Assembly: GCF_037975245.1 (NCBI RefSeq)
Contig: NC_092569.1
Span: 16,166,001 to 16,230,000, forward strand
DNA from: Apostichopus japonicus
Taxonomy: Eukaryota > Echinodermata > Holothuroidea > Aspidochirotida > Stichopodidae
Direction: 5' to 3'
Length of the DNA: 64,000 nucleotides
A program made the position numbers and the translations under genes. The notes beneath the pieces were generated by a model. The model was given only the letters and a program-made list of their open reading frames with translations. It was not told the DNA's origin and ran no database searches. Positions 39,230 to 53,200 of the stretch are shown here, piece after piece (the first letter of the stretch is position 1; each line of letters opens with the position of its first letter).

Positions 39230-39952
39230 TCAATCATATCATACATTGTACAGTATGTGTACAGTAAACCTCTGAACATCTAAGACAATATGACAGCAGT
39301 GATCAAATGGTTTCATTAATTTATTTCAGTTGGTCTTACTAAACAGTTGCATTGAAGTTAAGGCCGACACTGACTGTCTTTCCATCTTTTTAATAGAGTA
39401 ATCGTGATATCGACTTGTGTCGGCGATTCTTCTATATGACCGATGAGAATGACGGAACTTTTTATCAATTGTTGCCTGTCACAAATACAAACATACAAGT
39501 GGTCTGAGCATTCAGTTTTTGTAGAAGACATGTGTAGAACTGCATAGAAAGAGAAGCAATGTGATAGCCAGAGCAGATTACGTCAACAGGAAAGATAAAG
39601 GAAATCATCCCCTGTAGAATGATATACTAGCCTACAAGAATCATACATATTAACATATCAAGCCCATGTAGGAGTTATAAGTTTTTAGTTTATATTCGGT
39701 CGTCCTCTGTTTGAGAAAAACCAGTTTAGTGTCTTTCAAGTTACCTTTACAGTTTATCAGTGCTGAAATATTACACTACATTAGCAGGATGTGTTTTAGC
39801 TGGATACGTATGTATTCAGTAAAATTCTAAAAAAATTATGACTATATTTTATAGGCAGAGGAATATTTTCCCTTGTTTCTTTATTCAGACAGGTTTAAGT
39901 AAGTACTTACAATAAATACATATTGGATATTCTTCATCCTTTGTTTGTGTGT

Positions 39953-39978
39953 ACTGTATGTCTATACATACATACAGT
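39953..39978. repeat. Hairpin ACTGTATGT/ACATACAGT
   Basis: Counterpart of 13790-13819 in R4, with perfect 9-bp arms. Confidence 0.55.
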
Positions 39979-40389
39979 GCCATACGAAGAAAGGAAAAGC
40001 ATATATTTCGTTGTGGTGGGAGTACGAGGAAGGGGGGGGGGGTGGATGGACGAATGTTATCTGTAGTCAATGATCACTTTTGCTCGATCTCTTTGCATCG
40101 GCGAAAATTGTACGAAGAAAATGTATATAATTTTATTTGGAGATTTTTGTCGTGTTCAGTAGTACTATGGAAAAGTTTCTAAGAGATGATTTTATTTCTT
40201 TTAATCAGTTACTTTCGTGCATTATGTGAGCAGCAATGGACAATAAAAGAACCGTAGTATCTATCCCAAGGTGAGAACTGCATTTACATGTATGTCCATT
40301 GACTCTTTAATGGTCTAATGATTGATACAGACATGACACGCAAAGTGTGAAGGCATTCTGGTGTATGAGGACATGTTATTTTATGGACC

Positions 40390-40707
40390 GAGGGCGCTGT
40401 CATATATGGCCTAATGTATGTATAATGAATCTTGTATAGAAATGCGCTTGGTGATTGTCTAGTTAAGGTTCCACTTGTGTGCAGTTTTGCCTAGGAAAAA
40501 AAGTGCTTCATGAAACACAAGTGTTTAAAACAGTTAGTCTAACTGGAATGTTCGAAAATATGTTTCAAAATATCTCTTAGTTCATAGTTGCTCCAGAAAT
40601 ATTTTATAATATTAATTATCAAAGCACGTTACTGTTATGATCTGCAGTCAGTCAATGAAACTTGCCAAGTTTCGCGGAAATAGTTTGACCCATATGACAG
40701 CGCTTGC
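40390..40707. mobile_element. MITE-like element, second copy
   Basis: A 318-bp relative of 27107-27490 at the same place in block R4. The 12 bp GCGCTGTCATAT match exactly at both ends in inverted orientation; the outermost right bases have decayed. It was probably present before the blocks duplicated. Confidence 0.4.
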
Positions 40708-42742
40708 TGTTAATTTTAGGCGTGGTTGGGGGGCCCCGTTGAATGCCTTAGGATGAATGCAGACGACACTTTTCCTTTGCAGGTACCACAACAGAAAAAA
40801 AGGAGCTAAGATGACCAAATGTAATGATGGTTTTAGCATAATATCAGTTACCATCATCTGTCTTTATGCCGTTATGTGAAAGAGAATAATTTAAGATAGT
40901 GAGGACTGAAGGTGATATAACCCATTTTATACATTCTTTGGTTAAATGTTGATATTACTCCGAGCAAGCAGACTGAAGGGTTGGTCTCAGTTTGCTACAT
41001 TTGCTCCTCTTCTAGCTCAAAATCAAAACGGTCATGATATGAAACTTTGCAAGTGCCATGACAGACCAATATGTGGTGGGTAGGATATGTATGTATTTTA
41101 GATCCTCCTGCAAGCAGGAACTCGCGAAGAAGCCTCATTGACTTATCAAAGCCGCAAGCTGACTAAAGTCAGTATCTTAGATTAATATTTAGCGTCCATG
41201 ATTATGAGTTGTCAATTGTCAAAAACTCTGTAACTAGACGGCACACGTTAATCTTGAAGTAACTCGAACTGGAGCTATTATGATTGGAAGGCACCGGCCT
41301 TATCCACTTTCAACTGACAAACGGAGTGAGCTAACGATCCGTATGCCAGTTGAAATCTTCTATCAATGCTTTGGCGGGTCTTGAAAGTTTAATTGAACGA
41401 ATATTGTGGTGCGACACCTGAAGCCACGATTTAATAGAGGACGCTCTTCACAAACAGTGAAAAACCTCAAGGCGATGCAAATGTAATTAAGAAAAACGAA
41501 AGACTCCTCGATACATATTTGAATCTCTGTAAATGAGCATTCCCGACAGCGCTTAACATTGTGCATTTGCTGTTTTTTGTATCAATGAGATAAATTTTAC
41601 ATTTTTATTAGCTTTTTGTTATGTTTACCGAGCAAATTCAAGAGTCGGTGCTCGGTGAAAGATCTTACACGTTGTTTTAAGGACAAGAAAGTAGATTTAA
41701 GTAAGTATTCATCCTCTTTAGTGATACAAGTTGGTGAATGAGATGTTTGCAACTCATGGTACATATTTTGAGTTCAACAAGTCATAAAAGCATTATGCTT
41801 TCTTATTCAACTTTATATGTTGTTTCAATTCAAACATAACAACATCCTCTTGCCTTCTTGCCTGTGATCATTTATACCACTATTATCTATGGGGACGAAT
41901 TGAATACTTTAGTATGGAATATATTAATAAGTTCATACGGTGAGAGAACAATGTCTTACTTTAAAAGATATTTTCGTGTATACGTTGAGGATTACGTTGA
42001 AAATTGGCGAGTGAAGGAAATAATGTTGGACTGCCTTATCGAGTCGATTGAGTTTTAATGATAATTCGATGTCATATACAGGACTACATGAGAAAGTAAG
42101 AAAATATTCCTGGCATGTACAGAAATGTATTGTTTGTGTGTAATTGTGCACTTCACGGTAATTAGAGCGTAACGTAACTTTCTATCGCTGACTCCAAACA
42201 AGTAACTCAAATTTTGTGCATAGTAACAGGACAGGCCCCATACCTTTTTTTTTATTGTACTGGGTCGTAGTGGTTAAGGGCGATGGTAGGGGAGGGGGGT
42301 GGGACCAATAAGTGAAGTCGTGCAGAGCTGCGGTCAAGTGAAATATTATTTTTCTTGAACGGCAGATAGGGGTGGAGGAGTGGAAGATTGCTAAGAGGCA
42401 AAACCTGTAAACTGGAGTCATGTGGATAACGGTTTTTTTTTGTGTAGCATATATTGGGCGTTTTTCTCGATTACTGTCAATCTCATTTTAGTAAAAAAAA
42501 AATACAATTTGCATAAAAAACGCTCGATAAAAACCACAGTGGTTTCACAATGAAAAGCAAAACTCAAGATGGACGAGTCTGGAAATAATTATATTCATCT
42601 TCCTTTCCTATTCATTTATTTGATGTTATCAAAATTATAAGGATTTGTTGTTAAGTCAATAGTCCAATATATATAAGTCTAGAGTTTATGACGATGATAC
42701 AATGTTTGGTGATCATCCTAGTTGCTGAGAACGGTCGATGCA

Positions 42743-43529
42743 TTACACTGGACGTATCTTCATTTCCGCGTATTTTATGTTGTAACTACTCCCTGGAAGA
42801 TTACACCAATACATGCTCTTGGAAGTAGTACTGCCGGCTGTGTACAGTCCGTTCAGGTTAGAATTATAATCACAATAACAATAAGTACCGTGCCACCAAG
42901 CTCCGTAACAATACTGGGCTAAGTTATAACTAGAGTGACGATCATTGTCGCGATTGAACGTCGTAAATGTCTGGTTTCTGTGATTCGCCATCCTATCGAT
43001 TGCTGCGAAAGGAAAACACAAATACGAGATGAAGTAGACATGGTTCTTCATTATATTATTTATTTACACGATTTACTTAAATACTGGATGCATCATTACG
43101 ACTTTCTGGATACATTTGTTGGAGATAATGAACAGGCTATACAATATAATATGTTAGAATCCTTCTAAAATGTTATGTTGATAGTTACATTGTTGTGCTT
43201 CAAGAGTACTCGTGGTAATCACATGTGATATCACAGCTGTCATTGAAAAGTTTTTTTTTTTAAATTCCCATTTTGGGATCAATTTGTATTGACTTTGCAT
43301 TCCCCCAAGTTAAGGTATAAACGATTGGGTAGAAATGCAATGGTTTTTGATATTTTTTTTTTATTTGGTGTACAGTAAAACTATGACATCACTCACACTT
43401 GTTTCCATGAAGTACATTTATTAAACCAAGTTCCTTACAATTTCAGCTATTAAAATATGGATAAATTTTCCAATTACTGGAAAATTAATGACAAAGCTTA
43501 GATCCATGTGCTTCAGTTGTCATAGGTAG

Positions 43530-43609
<80 letters not shown>

Positions 43610-46600
43610 TGTTTCTGTTTAATTCCCTTTTCTTAGTTTGTTTTGTTTTGTTTTGTGTTTTTTTGTTGTTGTACTTTCCTAAAGGGTTTTATTGCTATGA
43701 CTATATGAGAGCAGGGTAGGAAATAGGAGATGTCATACTTTGGACATTCCATTTCCCTATATCTCTACTTCCTGGTTGACACTCAGATAACAAGGGAAAT
43801 TAATTTGACGAAGAATATTCTATGTTTATAATCATATCTTGCGACTTTTCAAGTAACTATATTTATTGTCATCTGTATATGCAGAGTTTACTACCTACCG
43901 TTGCCAAATGTCACAAATGGCACATTTTTCCGAAATGCCAATTGTTTATAACCTTTAAATTTTGTACTGATATATTTATCGTATTGATAGAAACACTGTA
44001 TTAACCATATATCATATACTGCTGATGTTTAAATTCCGAGTGAGAGTTATACATCAGAACAGCAGGGAAATACAAAGTGCAAACACATAACTTATTATAT
44101 ATACGTACCTGTTGTGCTGGAGCTATCGTATTCTCCAAGGCCAACTAAACGATACTTAGTCTCTTCATCGCTGATCCTAAACAGGTCGTACTTCGCAAAA
44201 TAGGGATCTCCATTCACGTTCTTTAAATCAATGCGAAGCATGTAATCCTTTTGGTTAGTTAAGAGTGATATTTTATCGTTGCCAAGCCAAAATTCCCTTT
44301 TAAGGAAACCAAAGCCATCTCGGTAATCATCCCAGTCTCTGTAAAATTCTACGGAACCATCGACCCGGCGTTGGAAGACCTGGTTAAGTTGCAAAACAAA
44401 AACATGTCATATTTGGTTTGAAAATAAAGAACAATATAAAAAAAAAAAACGGTTTACGTTTGAGGGGTATGATGTATTAGACTGAGTGTAGTCAGTGTTT
44501 TAATGTTAGGTCTTACGTTGACGGTAGCCTGTGCACCATTTTGATTCTTCTTTTTCAAATGGAATACATTGGTAACATATATTTTTTGCCCATATTGCGA
44601 ACAGTAATGTAGCTGTAGAAACATTTTGTGGTTTCGCAAAACTTTCTCGCTATAAGAGAAAACAATCATACTTAGGATTATTCATGGTTATTCGTGAAGT
44701 TATTTTAAGCGTATTTTAAATACATATCTAATACGGTAAATTTGACACTAAGTAACGTTTTCTTTAGAATTAAATCAAACTAAAAGATATGAATAAAGAC
44801 TGCATGCCTTGTCGAACGAATCAGCACCTGTTACACACATAATCTGTATAAAGGAATCGCTTTTTACTGAACCAATAAAATAGAAAATATCAACATACTT
44901 CAGGAAGCACGCTAAATAGAAATTAACTAAGGCTAATATTATGTTATGTTCTTACCGTCCAGGCTCCTCCGTCAATTGAGTTATTACAGTAAACTTGAAA
45001 AGGTTCATTGGCTCCATCTGGCTTAATCAGATAAATACCAGATTCAGTGGAACTCCCTTCACATTGGTCGTAAACTTCTTTGCAATCTCGAGGATATTCT
45101 GGCTCTTGGTAGAAAAAGTAGGAGGAATCTGAAGGAATGAAAGAGAAAAACTTGTAAGAAATGGATGCGATCAATTTTAATGTGAACTACCAAACTCGAT
45201 GTCCCGTTTTATCGGTCTATCGATACAATTGAAAATTACGGTTTTCAAAAACAAACAAAAACTGTTTTTCAAAATAATGAACACAAAATTTCCATACTGC
45301 TTCTTGCTTGGAAGAACAACATTGAAGTAAACATTGTAAATTCGTAAAAGAACAACAAATACACAGAAAAATCTTAAATAAAGTAACAGAATACACCCCC
45401 ATCCCACCGCAAAAAAAAAAAGAATCCTGATAATTCTGGTAACTATGTCTATTTAATTTAAAACGACAAAAGGTTGGCCTCCTTTTCACCACCGCGACAA
45501 ACATTAAACGGCTTCCAGTAGGTTTATTAACTTTTCAGCCAGTGTTAAAGAGTGTTGCTTTCGATTTTTAGATATTTTAGTTTTTTTCACCAAATTACAA
45601 AAACCAGAGTACGCCTTTCAGTGAAGATATGATTATGACTTAGGGTAGGGTTCATATATAATTACCACATTAAGAAAGGTAAGTAATAACGCATATTAAC
45701 CAAAAATATGTGAAGACCCCAAAAGCAGAAATAACCATAACTGTCAAACAATATCATTAATATGACTGATCGATTAAGTTTCTGTAAAACTGTTTTCGAT
45801 GATATTATTTTAATAACGGCTCTGAATATTAAGTGAGATGAAAACTATATAGGCCTATGTATATATTCACCGATGGAAACTCTATAATAATAGTTTCCTA
45901 AAGACATGTAACCCAACTTAAAAATGTAAATTAAGTTACATTTTAATTACAAATTAAGTAAACTAATAAAAAAAAAACAGATCAATTCTAGAAGCTATGT
46001 TTCTTTAAGATTATTCAATAAATGTTGGCCTCCTTTAGACCACCGCGAAAATCGTTAAAAGGCTCTCAGTTTTTTTCTAACTATAGGTTGTTCCCAGCCA
46101 TCTTTAAAAGCGGGTTAAGTTTCGTTTTACAGTATTTTATTGTAACCAAATTAAAAAATACGTCAGTACGTCTTTATGTTAGGAAGAATTTTAAAACATT
46201 TTAAACAGTCGGTGATGATGGTTTTGGTGCAAAGTTATTATTACCCCATCAAGAAACGGAAGTATAACAGCAAATCAAACAAATGTATGTCAAAAAAAAA
46301 AAACAGAAATCACAATAAGTGTCATTCAAAATCAATGATATAAATGATTCATTAAGTTAGATGAATCATATATATATCGATAGGTACCTCCAAATTGAAA
46401 AAAAAAAATTACATTGATACTTGTAATGTACATCTTTATAACATGTATTTTTTTTGTAAAAGATTCATGTCAAAGTTCCTTGAAAAAAAAAGAATAAGAA
46501 AGATAACTTTTTCTTACCTCCAGTGCTTCTTTTGTTCCTCCCAGAACTTTCCCGTCCAAGATTCTAACATGGAGATATGAAAATTAAAAATATAAAAGTC

Positions 46601-49600
46601 AACAAAGTCACTAAAAGGACATTCCGATATCGGGAGGGACTCGTTTTTAAAGGGTACTTACCGTCGAAATCATTTTAGTTCCAAAGCATTTTTAAGTTGC
46701 TGCTAATCTTTGGTTAAAGTCCAATGATGTTAAATCAGGGATCATTAACTATGTCACCATTAGGTCATCTTAACCATTTCACTGATAGACACCATTTACT
46801 TTGACCCCATTCGTATGACAAGGTTTCTGTATTATTCGCATTAAGATCTTTCCCTTTTACTCATATATTATCTTTTCTGTAGGAAACATTACGGGAATTC
46901 AAGAGACACTATTCCAACACTCTATTCCAACACAGTATAAGTATTCAGTTTAAAACGTATATAGAACTTTCGTGACATATTTAAATGCAGACAAAATGTG
47001 TTTCTATCCGATACTGCGTTGTCGTTGTTTACTTATTGGCACGGATGTTTATAGACAACTTTAAAAAAAATATTTTTAAACTATTAAGATGACAGAATGA
47101 CGAATAAACAAGTTACACACTCAACGCTATTGTTGTCCTGTTTCCCGCCCTTTTACTGAATAACCTATATAAAAAATAAAAAAAAAACTGTGCCGCTTGA
47201 ATTTTCCCGACATAAAGTGAGAAAGTAATATGGACGTTCACAATTTTCATAAATATATCTCATATTAATGGTCATGTTTGTGTAGTAAAAGGGAAATACG
47301 ACTATAGCAGTTCCTACTTGAATTAATTATCTTTTAGTAAGAAGTTTAGGAATGATGAAAATATTACGAATTTAGTTTAATGTCAATACAAATGCGTTTT
47401 GAATTATCCTAGTTAAATGAGTCGTTTTCGTATCTCTGAGGCATTTCTGCATTTTGTCGTGTGATCTTGTTTACTCTTATCATTTTTTTCATTATAAGCT
47501 GAATGAATTGCCCAGTTTCAACTTGAAACATAATTTACAATTATTAGAAAGTTTAGAGATTTACCTAAAACTGTATTACGAATGGCGGGTACTCTCGCCG
47601 TTTCTTCCTTCGAGGTTCTGTTTGCTTAGTAAGTTGTACCATTTTGACCTTTTGGCACATATTATGTTTTTGTTAATAATAATATATAAGACTTATTAAA
47701 ACTCCCTCATAAACTTAAACCACCGATACAATTTATTACAATAGAAGCAATATAGAATGCATCATATTAATCAATGTTGTGTTAGAGAAATTGGAAAACT
47801 TCAACGCACTGATCTAGACATCATTTTATCATCAAGTGTGATATTCGCTTTCTATATTGTGCAAAATTTTAATGGATTCCTCACTGCCTTCTCCATTTTT
47901 TTTCAAATGATTACAAAGATAAATCCTTTTTGACTATTTTATATAAAAATAATTCCTTAACATAAACTAACAGCGTACCTCCATTAGAATCTCTAATACA
48001 AATCCTAATCTAATCTAATAAATCTGGAAAAACATATTTATTTGAGAGATATTTTACAGGCCTTTATTACTACATACGATGCAACAATGTTATTAAGCCT
48101 TTACCCTGATATGCTATTTTAAACAGTCTCATTCAAAACAAATTGTTCAGATTTCCTTTTGAAGTAATACGGCGTACCTTTGACGTTTATATTAACTCTA
48201 CATCAGATTAAGGCAATGAGTGACTTTTGTCATTTGTTTAAACTGTTAATAAAATATTTGGATATTCCATTGCTATGTTGTCGATGTCATGCCAAGGAAA
48301 ACATGCTCTAAGAACAAAGGAGAGAACAATGTATTCTTTCTTTTTATGTAAAAAAATGAGTTTCTAGGTAAAATAAATACATTTCAGTAGTGCGTGTCCC
48401 GATTATATATTTACAATTTTGTTTAATTTTGTTGTTTGGTTTATTTACAGAAATAAACAAGCCGAAGCAACGTTATACTCTCCTTGGTATATTGGTCTGT
48501 GTTGATGGTAAGTTTAATTAATGAAATATATGATGAAAGTAATATAAAGTTATTTTTTAATATATATTTACTGGTACTTGGATTCACATCGAGAATAATC
48601 CATTAAAGATTTAAATCAAGTGTTTATAAGTTATGAGTATAACTTATGATTTTAAGGCATTATTCCACAAGATATAATATGAATATAAAATCGTTTTAAA
48701 TTTGATTGATTGCTCTGAGTTTCTGTACAGTACACTACATATTATAATTCACCTTCGTTCAGATGAAATGTCAAATATGAATGTTTATACTATGTTTGTG
48801 CTATAATATTGAAAGACTAGATTCGGCAGCAAAGTGTCAAGAGCGTTAACATTTGTTAAAATTAATAATTTATTGCTTTCCTAAGTAAGTAGTAGACTGT
48901 CATATAAGTATCATGTTTTTAACTATTTTGATTTATTCATCGATTGTTAATCAGGTTACTTGCTATTTTGAAAGGTATACTTGAAAACACATTTGTCAAA
49001 TTTATATTTTTCTTGGCGCAAAAATGGAGAATGCCCATCCAAGAATATCAGCAATTAAAGGTTTAGAACTGCTTACTGGGAAAAGGAACATTATCATAAC
49101 ACGTAGGTAATATTTGCTACCAAATTACATCCAACAGAATATATAATATATATTCAATGAATGGGAAAATAATATTTATTTGAGAGATATTTTAAAGACC
49201 ATTATCGTTAAACACGATACAACGGTGACATGAAACATGATATTTTACTCATTCTCCAGAATAAAATTGTTTGATATACATTGTAGTAATGCGGGGGAAT
49301 TTGGCCAGACATATCCGAAGTTCATGTGGGTAAACTTGATGAAATTAAATCGAGAAGTTTTCTTTTCAACTTGTTTTACTGCTATAAAAAGAAATTCTAT
49401 CACGATTTCCTCGATGAGATGTCAAGGAAGGAACGCGCTCAAAACACAGGAAAGAACAAACTACAATGTCGATTGATATAAACAATGACTATCGCAATAG
49501 AATAAATACATTTCTATAATAACGGTTATATTTAGTAGCTATTCACAAATGCCAAAATCGATGCTTTGTTTATTTAAACAATTCAAACAAGTCAAAACAA

Positions 49601-50558
49601 CTTTATTCTTTTTTTCTGCTTTTGATCTGCTTTAGTCTTAAATGTAATAAACGGAATATATATTTGACATTTGAAATTATTGGATCTTATTCTCTTGATA
49701 TACAGAAGATAATCGTTTGAATCTTTCCCGCAACTCAAGTTTTTATGATTTATGAGTATTTTTTTTATTTAAGACACCATTTAACCATTTAATCTAACTT
49801 ACCTAGTCCGTTAATAAGAAAGTGTTAAGCTTTATCGATTGCTTCAAATGCTTCCTACTATTGTTTCAATGCATTAAGTTATTGGTATTGCACTGAGCCA
49901 TGTATCTAGCAAGTCACCTTCCTTCATGTATTTTTTTAAATATTTATTTGAATTGCCAGAAATGGATGTTCGAACTATATATAATTGTACTATAGTATTG
50001 TAATACTAGCTTGGAAGCAAGTTAACGATGGCTAAAATGAAAAAAAATTCAAGTAATTCTTTGTTAAGGAATCCACAGTTATATCCTTACCTATGAAAAT
50101 CATTTTTTTATTTTATCGATAATTTTATAGTTTTATTTGCTATGTCGGACGATATAATTAAATACCCTTTTGAAACGTGATCGTTTTCCACGATAAATTG
50201 GCAAGTCATTGTCAATTTTAAATCGCTTTTTGTATTCGTTAGAGTAAAAGGAATTCTTATCGTTGCTTTACGAAAATAACTGATATTTGAAACCCTGTTC
50301 AAACCCATCCCTATTTATGATATTATTAAAAACAGACAAATACATCATATGAACACCGACAATAAACTCAAACAGCATGGTAAAGAGAAACTGCAAATTC
50401 GTATTTAGTTTAAAAATTATTGAGTTAGAAAATCATTTATCACAATTAAATATTCAACTTGAATTTGATAAAAAATATAAGAAACTTACGGTTTCTGCCT
50501 GAAAAGCTGGAAGTTGAGAGAAGAGTCCCAAAACACAAAATGTTAGGATGAACTGCAT
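42743..50558 (-). CDS. Fibrinogen-related secreted lectin, copy D (5 exons)
   Basis: Coding exons 50490-50558, 46518-46563, 44956-45128, 44109-44379 and 42743-43002 join to 819 nt (272 aa). The linker differs slightly from A (NLGRESSG, then the same RNKR). Exon 3 has SSTESG and ends GGAWT instead of GGGWT, a change in one of the most conserved motifs of the fold. The central exon has KNVNGD for NNVNGD. The last exon is of a second type shared with E: MANHRNQTF at its start, NRDNDRHSSYN before the pocket, and an 11-residue loop HGTYCYCDYNS between GAWW and NLNG. It is Cys-rich (QYC, CYC and WCN), giving seven Cys in the mature chain. Intron 4 contains a (TA)n tract at 43534-43607. An AATAAA hexamer lies 123 bp past the stop (42615-42620). 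The coding frame is open throughout, so I treat it as functional. Confidence 0.87.
43534..43607. repeat. (TA)n microsatellite, intron 4 of copy D
   Basis: 74 bp of alternating AT at the same place as the longer tract in copy E. Confidence 0.9.
48451..48507 (+). other. Exon-like 57-bp segment on the opposite strand, intron 1 of copy D
   Basis: Counterpart of 8946-9002: acceptor ttatttacag, donor gtaagt, open frame INKPKQRYTLLGILVCVD. Confidence 0.2.
50151..50205. other. Conserved intron-1 element, copy D
   Basis: The same element with an extra T in the inverted repeat (50172-50188) and small changes after it. Confidence 0.3.
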
Positions 50559-50679
50559 CTTGACGATTTTTTTCTGGTCTTAACGATCACAAATCTCAAG
50601 AAGGAATGAAGTAAACTTTCTGGCAGCGAACCAGTTCAACCACTTTCTGAGCTTACCCTGCGTACTATGACGTGGTTTT

Positions 50680-50722
50680 TGACACGTGTCACCGAAGTGC
50701 TTATGAACCATTTACATTTATA
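50680..50722 (-). promoter_or_regulatory. Core promoter of copy D: TATA box plus palindrome
   Basis: TATAAAT at 50716-50722 and TGACACGTGTCA at 50680-50691, 122 bp upstream of the ATG, with identical spacing. Bases between differ slightly from A-C (gaagtgcttatg for gaagagctgatt), while the two motifs are unchanged. Confidence 0.55.
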
Positions 50723-51227
50723 CTATTTGTTATAACCTGCATGATCACGTAAATAAAAACATAAGCTAACAGTTTTTCTGTTGTCCCTTAAAGAGTAAAA
50801 ATGATGACAATAACTATTAGTCCATTTTGATAGCTTTAATTGTATAGACGTAATGCAATGTTGCTTTAATGGTCACATTAGTTATATTATATTCATATAC
50901 AATCTCAAACCAACTCAAAATATTTCTTTCGATAACACAAATTATATCGCATTATATATATTACACTCAGCTTATTAACCTTTCACCTATAAGTACCTCC
51001 GTAAGTTTGAATCCTAACGTATTACTTTCAATTAACTGAATTTCGTCTCATGTAGCTTACCATCAACAGTTAAATGATGTTAAGCAGTGCTAAATATCCA
51101 AATATATATCTACAATCAAACTTTTGAATACCGTTTAACAGTATCAAACCATCCATATCTAGGAAACACGAGGTTTTTTTTGAAATCCCACCCAAGCTCT
51201 CTGCAAGTTGCCATGTTTTTGTGAAAA

Positions 51228-51257
51228 TACACAGGATGCAACGTTTGCATGACGTCA
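51228..51257. promoter_or_regulatory. Distal element upstream of copy D: damaged first motif, intact CRE
   Basis: TGACGTCA is intact at 51250-51257, 692 bp from the start codon. The first motif reads TACACAGGATGCA, breaking the CCCA core present in A-C. Confidence 0.4.
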
Positions 51258-52186
51258 CACATGCACCTCGGCAGAGTCGGACTTGCCGCTATGCAGATTC
51301 TCTCGTAGAACCGCTCCACACAAAACCACGCTCGCGTACGGTATATGCTGAAACTAGTAAACTATCATTAATTTTTAAATTATTACAACGGTTGAACTGG
51401 ACTTTATTATCCAGAAATCTAAAGAAAAATAACTTAGTCATCATGTAGCCATCCTGCGTACGATTTTGAGTAATGTATTCAGACGACATGTAGCCTAGGC
51501 CTAAACAGTGTATCGTCCAATGTCCACAATCGTAGTTCGAGTAACAAGTATAGTTACTATATAACTTAGTCATGGTAACACTACTCGACATACTGTGACT
51601 GCGATCATCACTTCGTCGATGAAAAGTATCGTTCATTCGAGCAATTCAACATGACTGAGGCCCACATTATCCCATATGACTATTGCGTAAAACTTTCTCC
51701 TTCACCCCGACATAAGATGCGACACAAAATTAGTAATTCCAGAAGAAATTGATTGAGCGGTAGTTTAAAATTCGAAAGCAAACAATGACAATCACTGTTC
51801 GTCTGTGTTGACAGTCATCTTGCAAAATACCAATTTACGCAAATTTATTTATAAACGACATTTTGCGTACGTATGCATCTATCCTTCAAAATTGGTTAAA
51901 TATTTTACATTTACATGAATTCTGAAGATGTTTTACACTTTTTAATAAATATCCTAAAGTCTTACAAGTTGTGTAAAAATTAGCTATGTAAATAACATTT
52001 AAGTTGGCAACGCATTTTCAGGAACTCTCTCAGGTGCATGTATGATGTCGTAAACAGCTGATTATCTGCTTCCCTCTCCTCCAATATTAAAGAAAAGGGC
52101 GGATAAGGGCAATAGCCGGTGAATTTGATTTTTTTTTTCATTCCATGAAGTCGTAAAGGATTAACATGATAAAGGTCATTATTGTT

Positions 52187-52192
<6 letters not shown>

Positions 52193-52264
<72 letters not shown>
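52193..52264. repeat. (TA)n microsatellite upstream of copy D
   Basis: 72 bp of alternating TA; the matching places in the other upstream blocks hold short versions. Confidence 0.9.
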
Positions 52265-52265
<1 letters not shown>

Positions 52266-52439
52266 TAAAAGTATGTGAAGAGTATATCAGGCAATATTTC
52301 TCCCCATTAAGGTTAGTTTATACAAGGAGAAGGATTTGTGATTTTATAGTGTCTTTGTGAAGTTACCCTTACTACCACCATGTTACAAAGGCAATGGAAG
52401 GGAGTTGTTGTAATGAATGGAATTTATGACGTAAGACGA

Positions 52440-53200
52440 CATCAATCCTATCATACATTGTACAGTATGTGTATAGTAAACCTCTGAACATCTAAGACAA
52501 TATGACAGCAGTGATCAAATGGTTTCATTAATTTATTTCAGTTGGTCTTACTAAACAGTTGCCTTGAAGTTAAGGCCGACACTGACTGTCTTTCCATTTT
52601 TTTAATAGTGTAATCGTGATTTCGACTTGTGTCGGCGTTTCTCCTATATGACCGATGAGAATGACGGAACTTTTTATCAATTGTTGCCTGTCACAAAGAC
52701 ATACATACACGTGGTCTGAGCATTCAGTGGTTATAGAAGACGTGTGTAGTACTGCGTAGAAAGAGAAGCAATGTAATAGCCAGAGTAGATTACGTCAACA
52801 GGAAAGATAAAGGAAATCATCCCCTGTAAAATGATATGCTAGCCAACAAGAATTATACAGATAAACAGGTCAAGCCCATGTAGGAGTTAGAAGTTTTAAA
52901 TTTATATGCAGTCGTTTTCTGTTTGAGAAAAACCAATTTAATGTCTTTGAAGGTACCTCTACAGGTTATCAGTGCTGAATGATTCCAATTACATTAGAAG
53001 GGTGTGTTTTGGTTGGCTATGCATGTATTCAGTAAAATTCTTAATATTGATGACAATAATTCAGCCTCAGAAGAATATTTTTTTCTCTTTATTCAGACAG
53101 GTTTTAGTAAGTAATAACAATAAATACATATTGGATATTTTTCATCCTTTGTTTTTGTGTACACTGTTTGTCTAAACATAAATACATAAACCGTACTATA
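52440..53200. repeat. Intergenic repeat block R5, truncated
   Basis: Paralogous to the start of R1-R4, then similarity stops near 53200-53300. No gene seen. Confidence 0.5.

Larger units (their letters stand above)
39230..42742. repeat. Intergenic repeat block R4 (between copies C and D)
   Basis: No gene seen. The first half is paralogous to R3, with an 11-G run at 40032-40042. About 40745-41400 is not matched elsewhere in the window. From about 41490 it matches the DNA 3' of copy E (58380 on). A minus-strand AATAAA at 42615-42620 may be the poly(A) signal of copy D. Confidence 0.55.
50723..52439. repeat. Upstream block U4 (5' side of copy D)
   Basis: Non-coding, paralogous to U1-U3. It holds the CRE module and a (TA)n tract at 52193-52264, where A and C have only a few TA units. 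The GATAAGG cluster is largely lost. Confidence 0.55.

Noticed and set aside
40648-41566. Possible unrelated gene in the unmatched part of R4
   Set aside because: Only two short frames (67-69 codons) with no motif, no splice logic and no paralogue; nothing to support a gene.
52166-52360. 64-codon frame with alternating Ile-Tyr
   Set aside because: Translation of the (TA)n microsatellite, not a gene.
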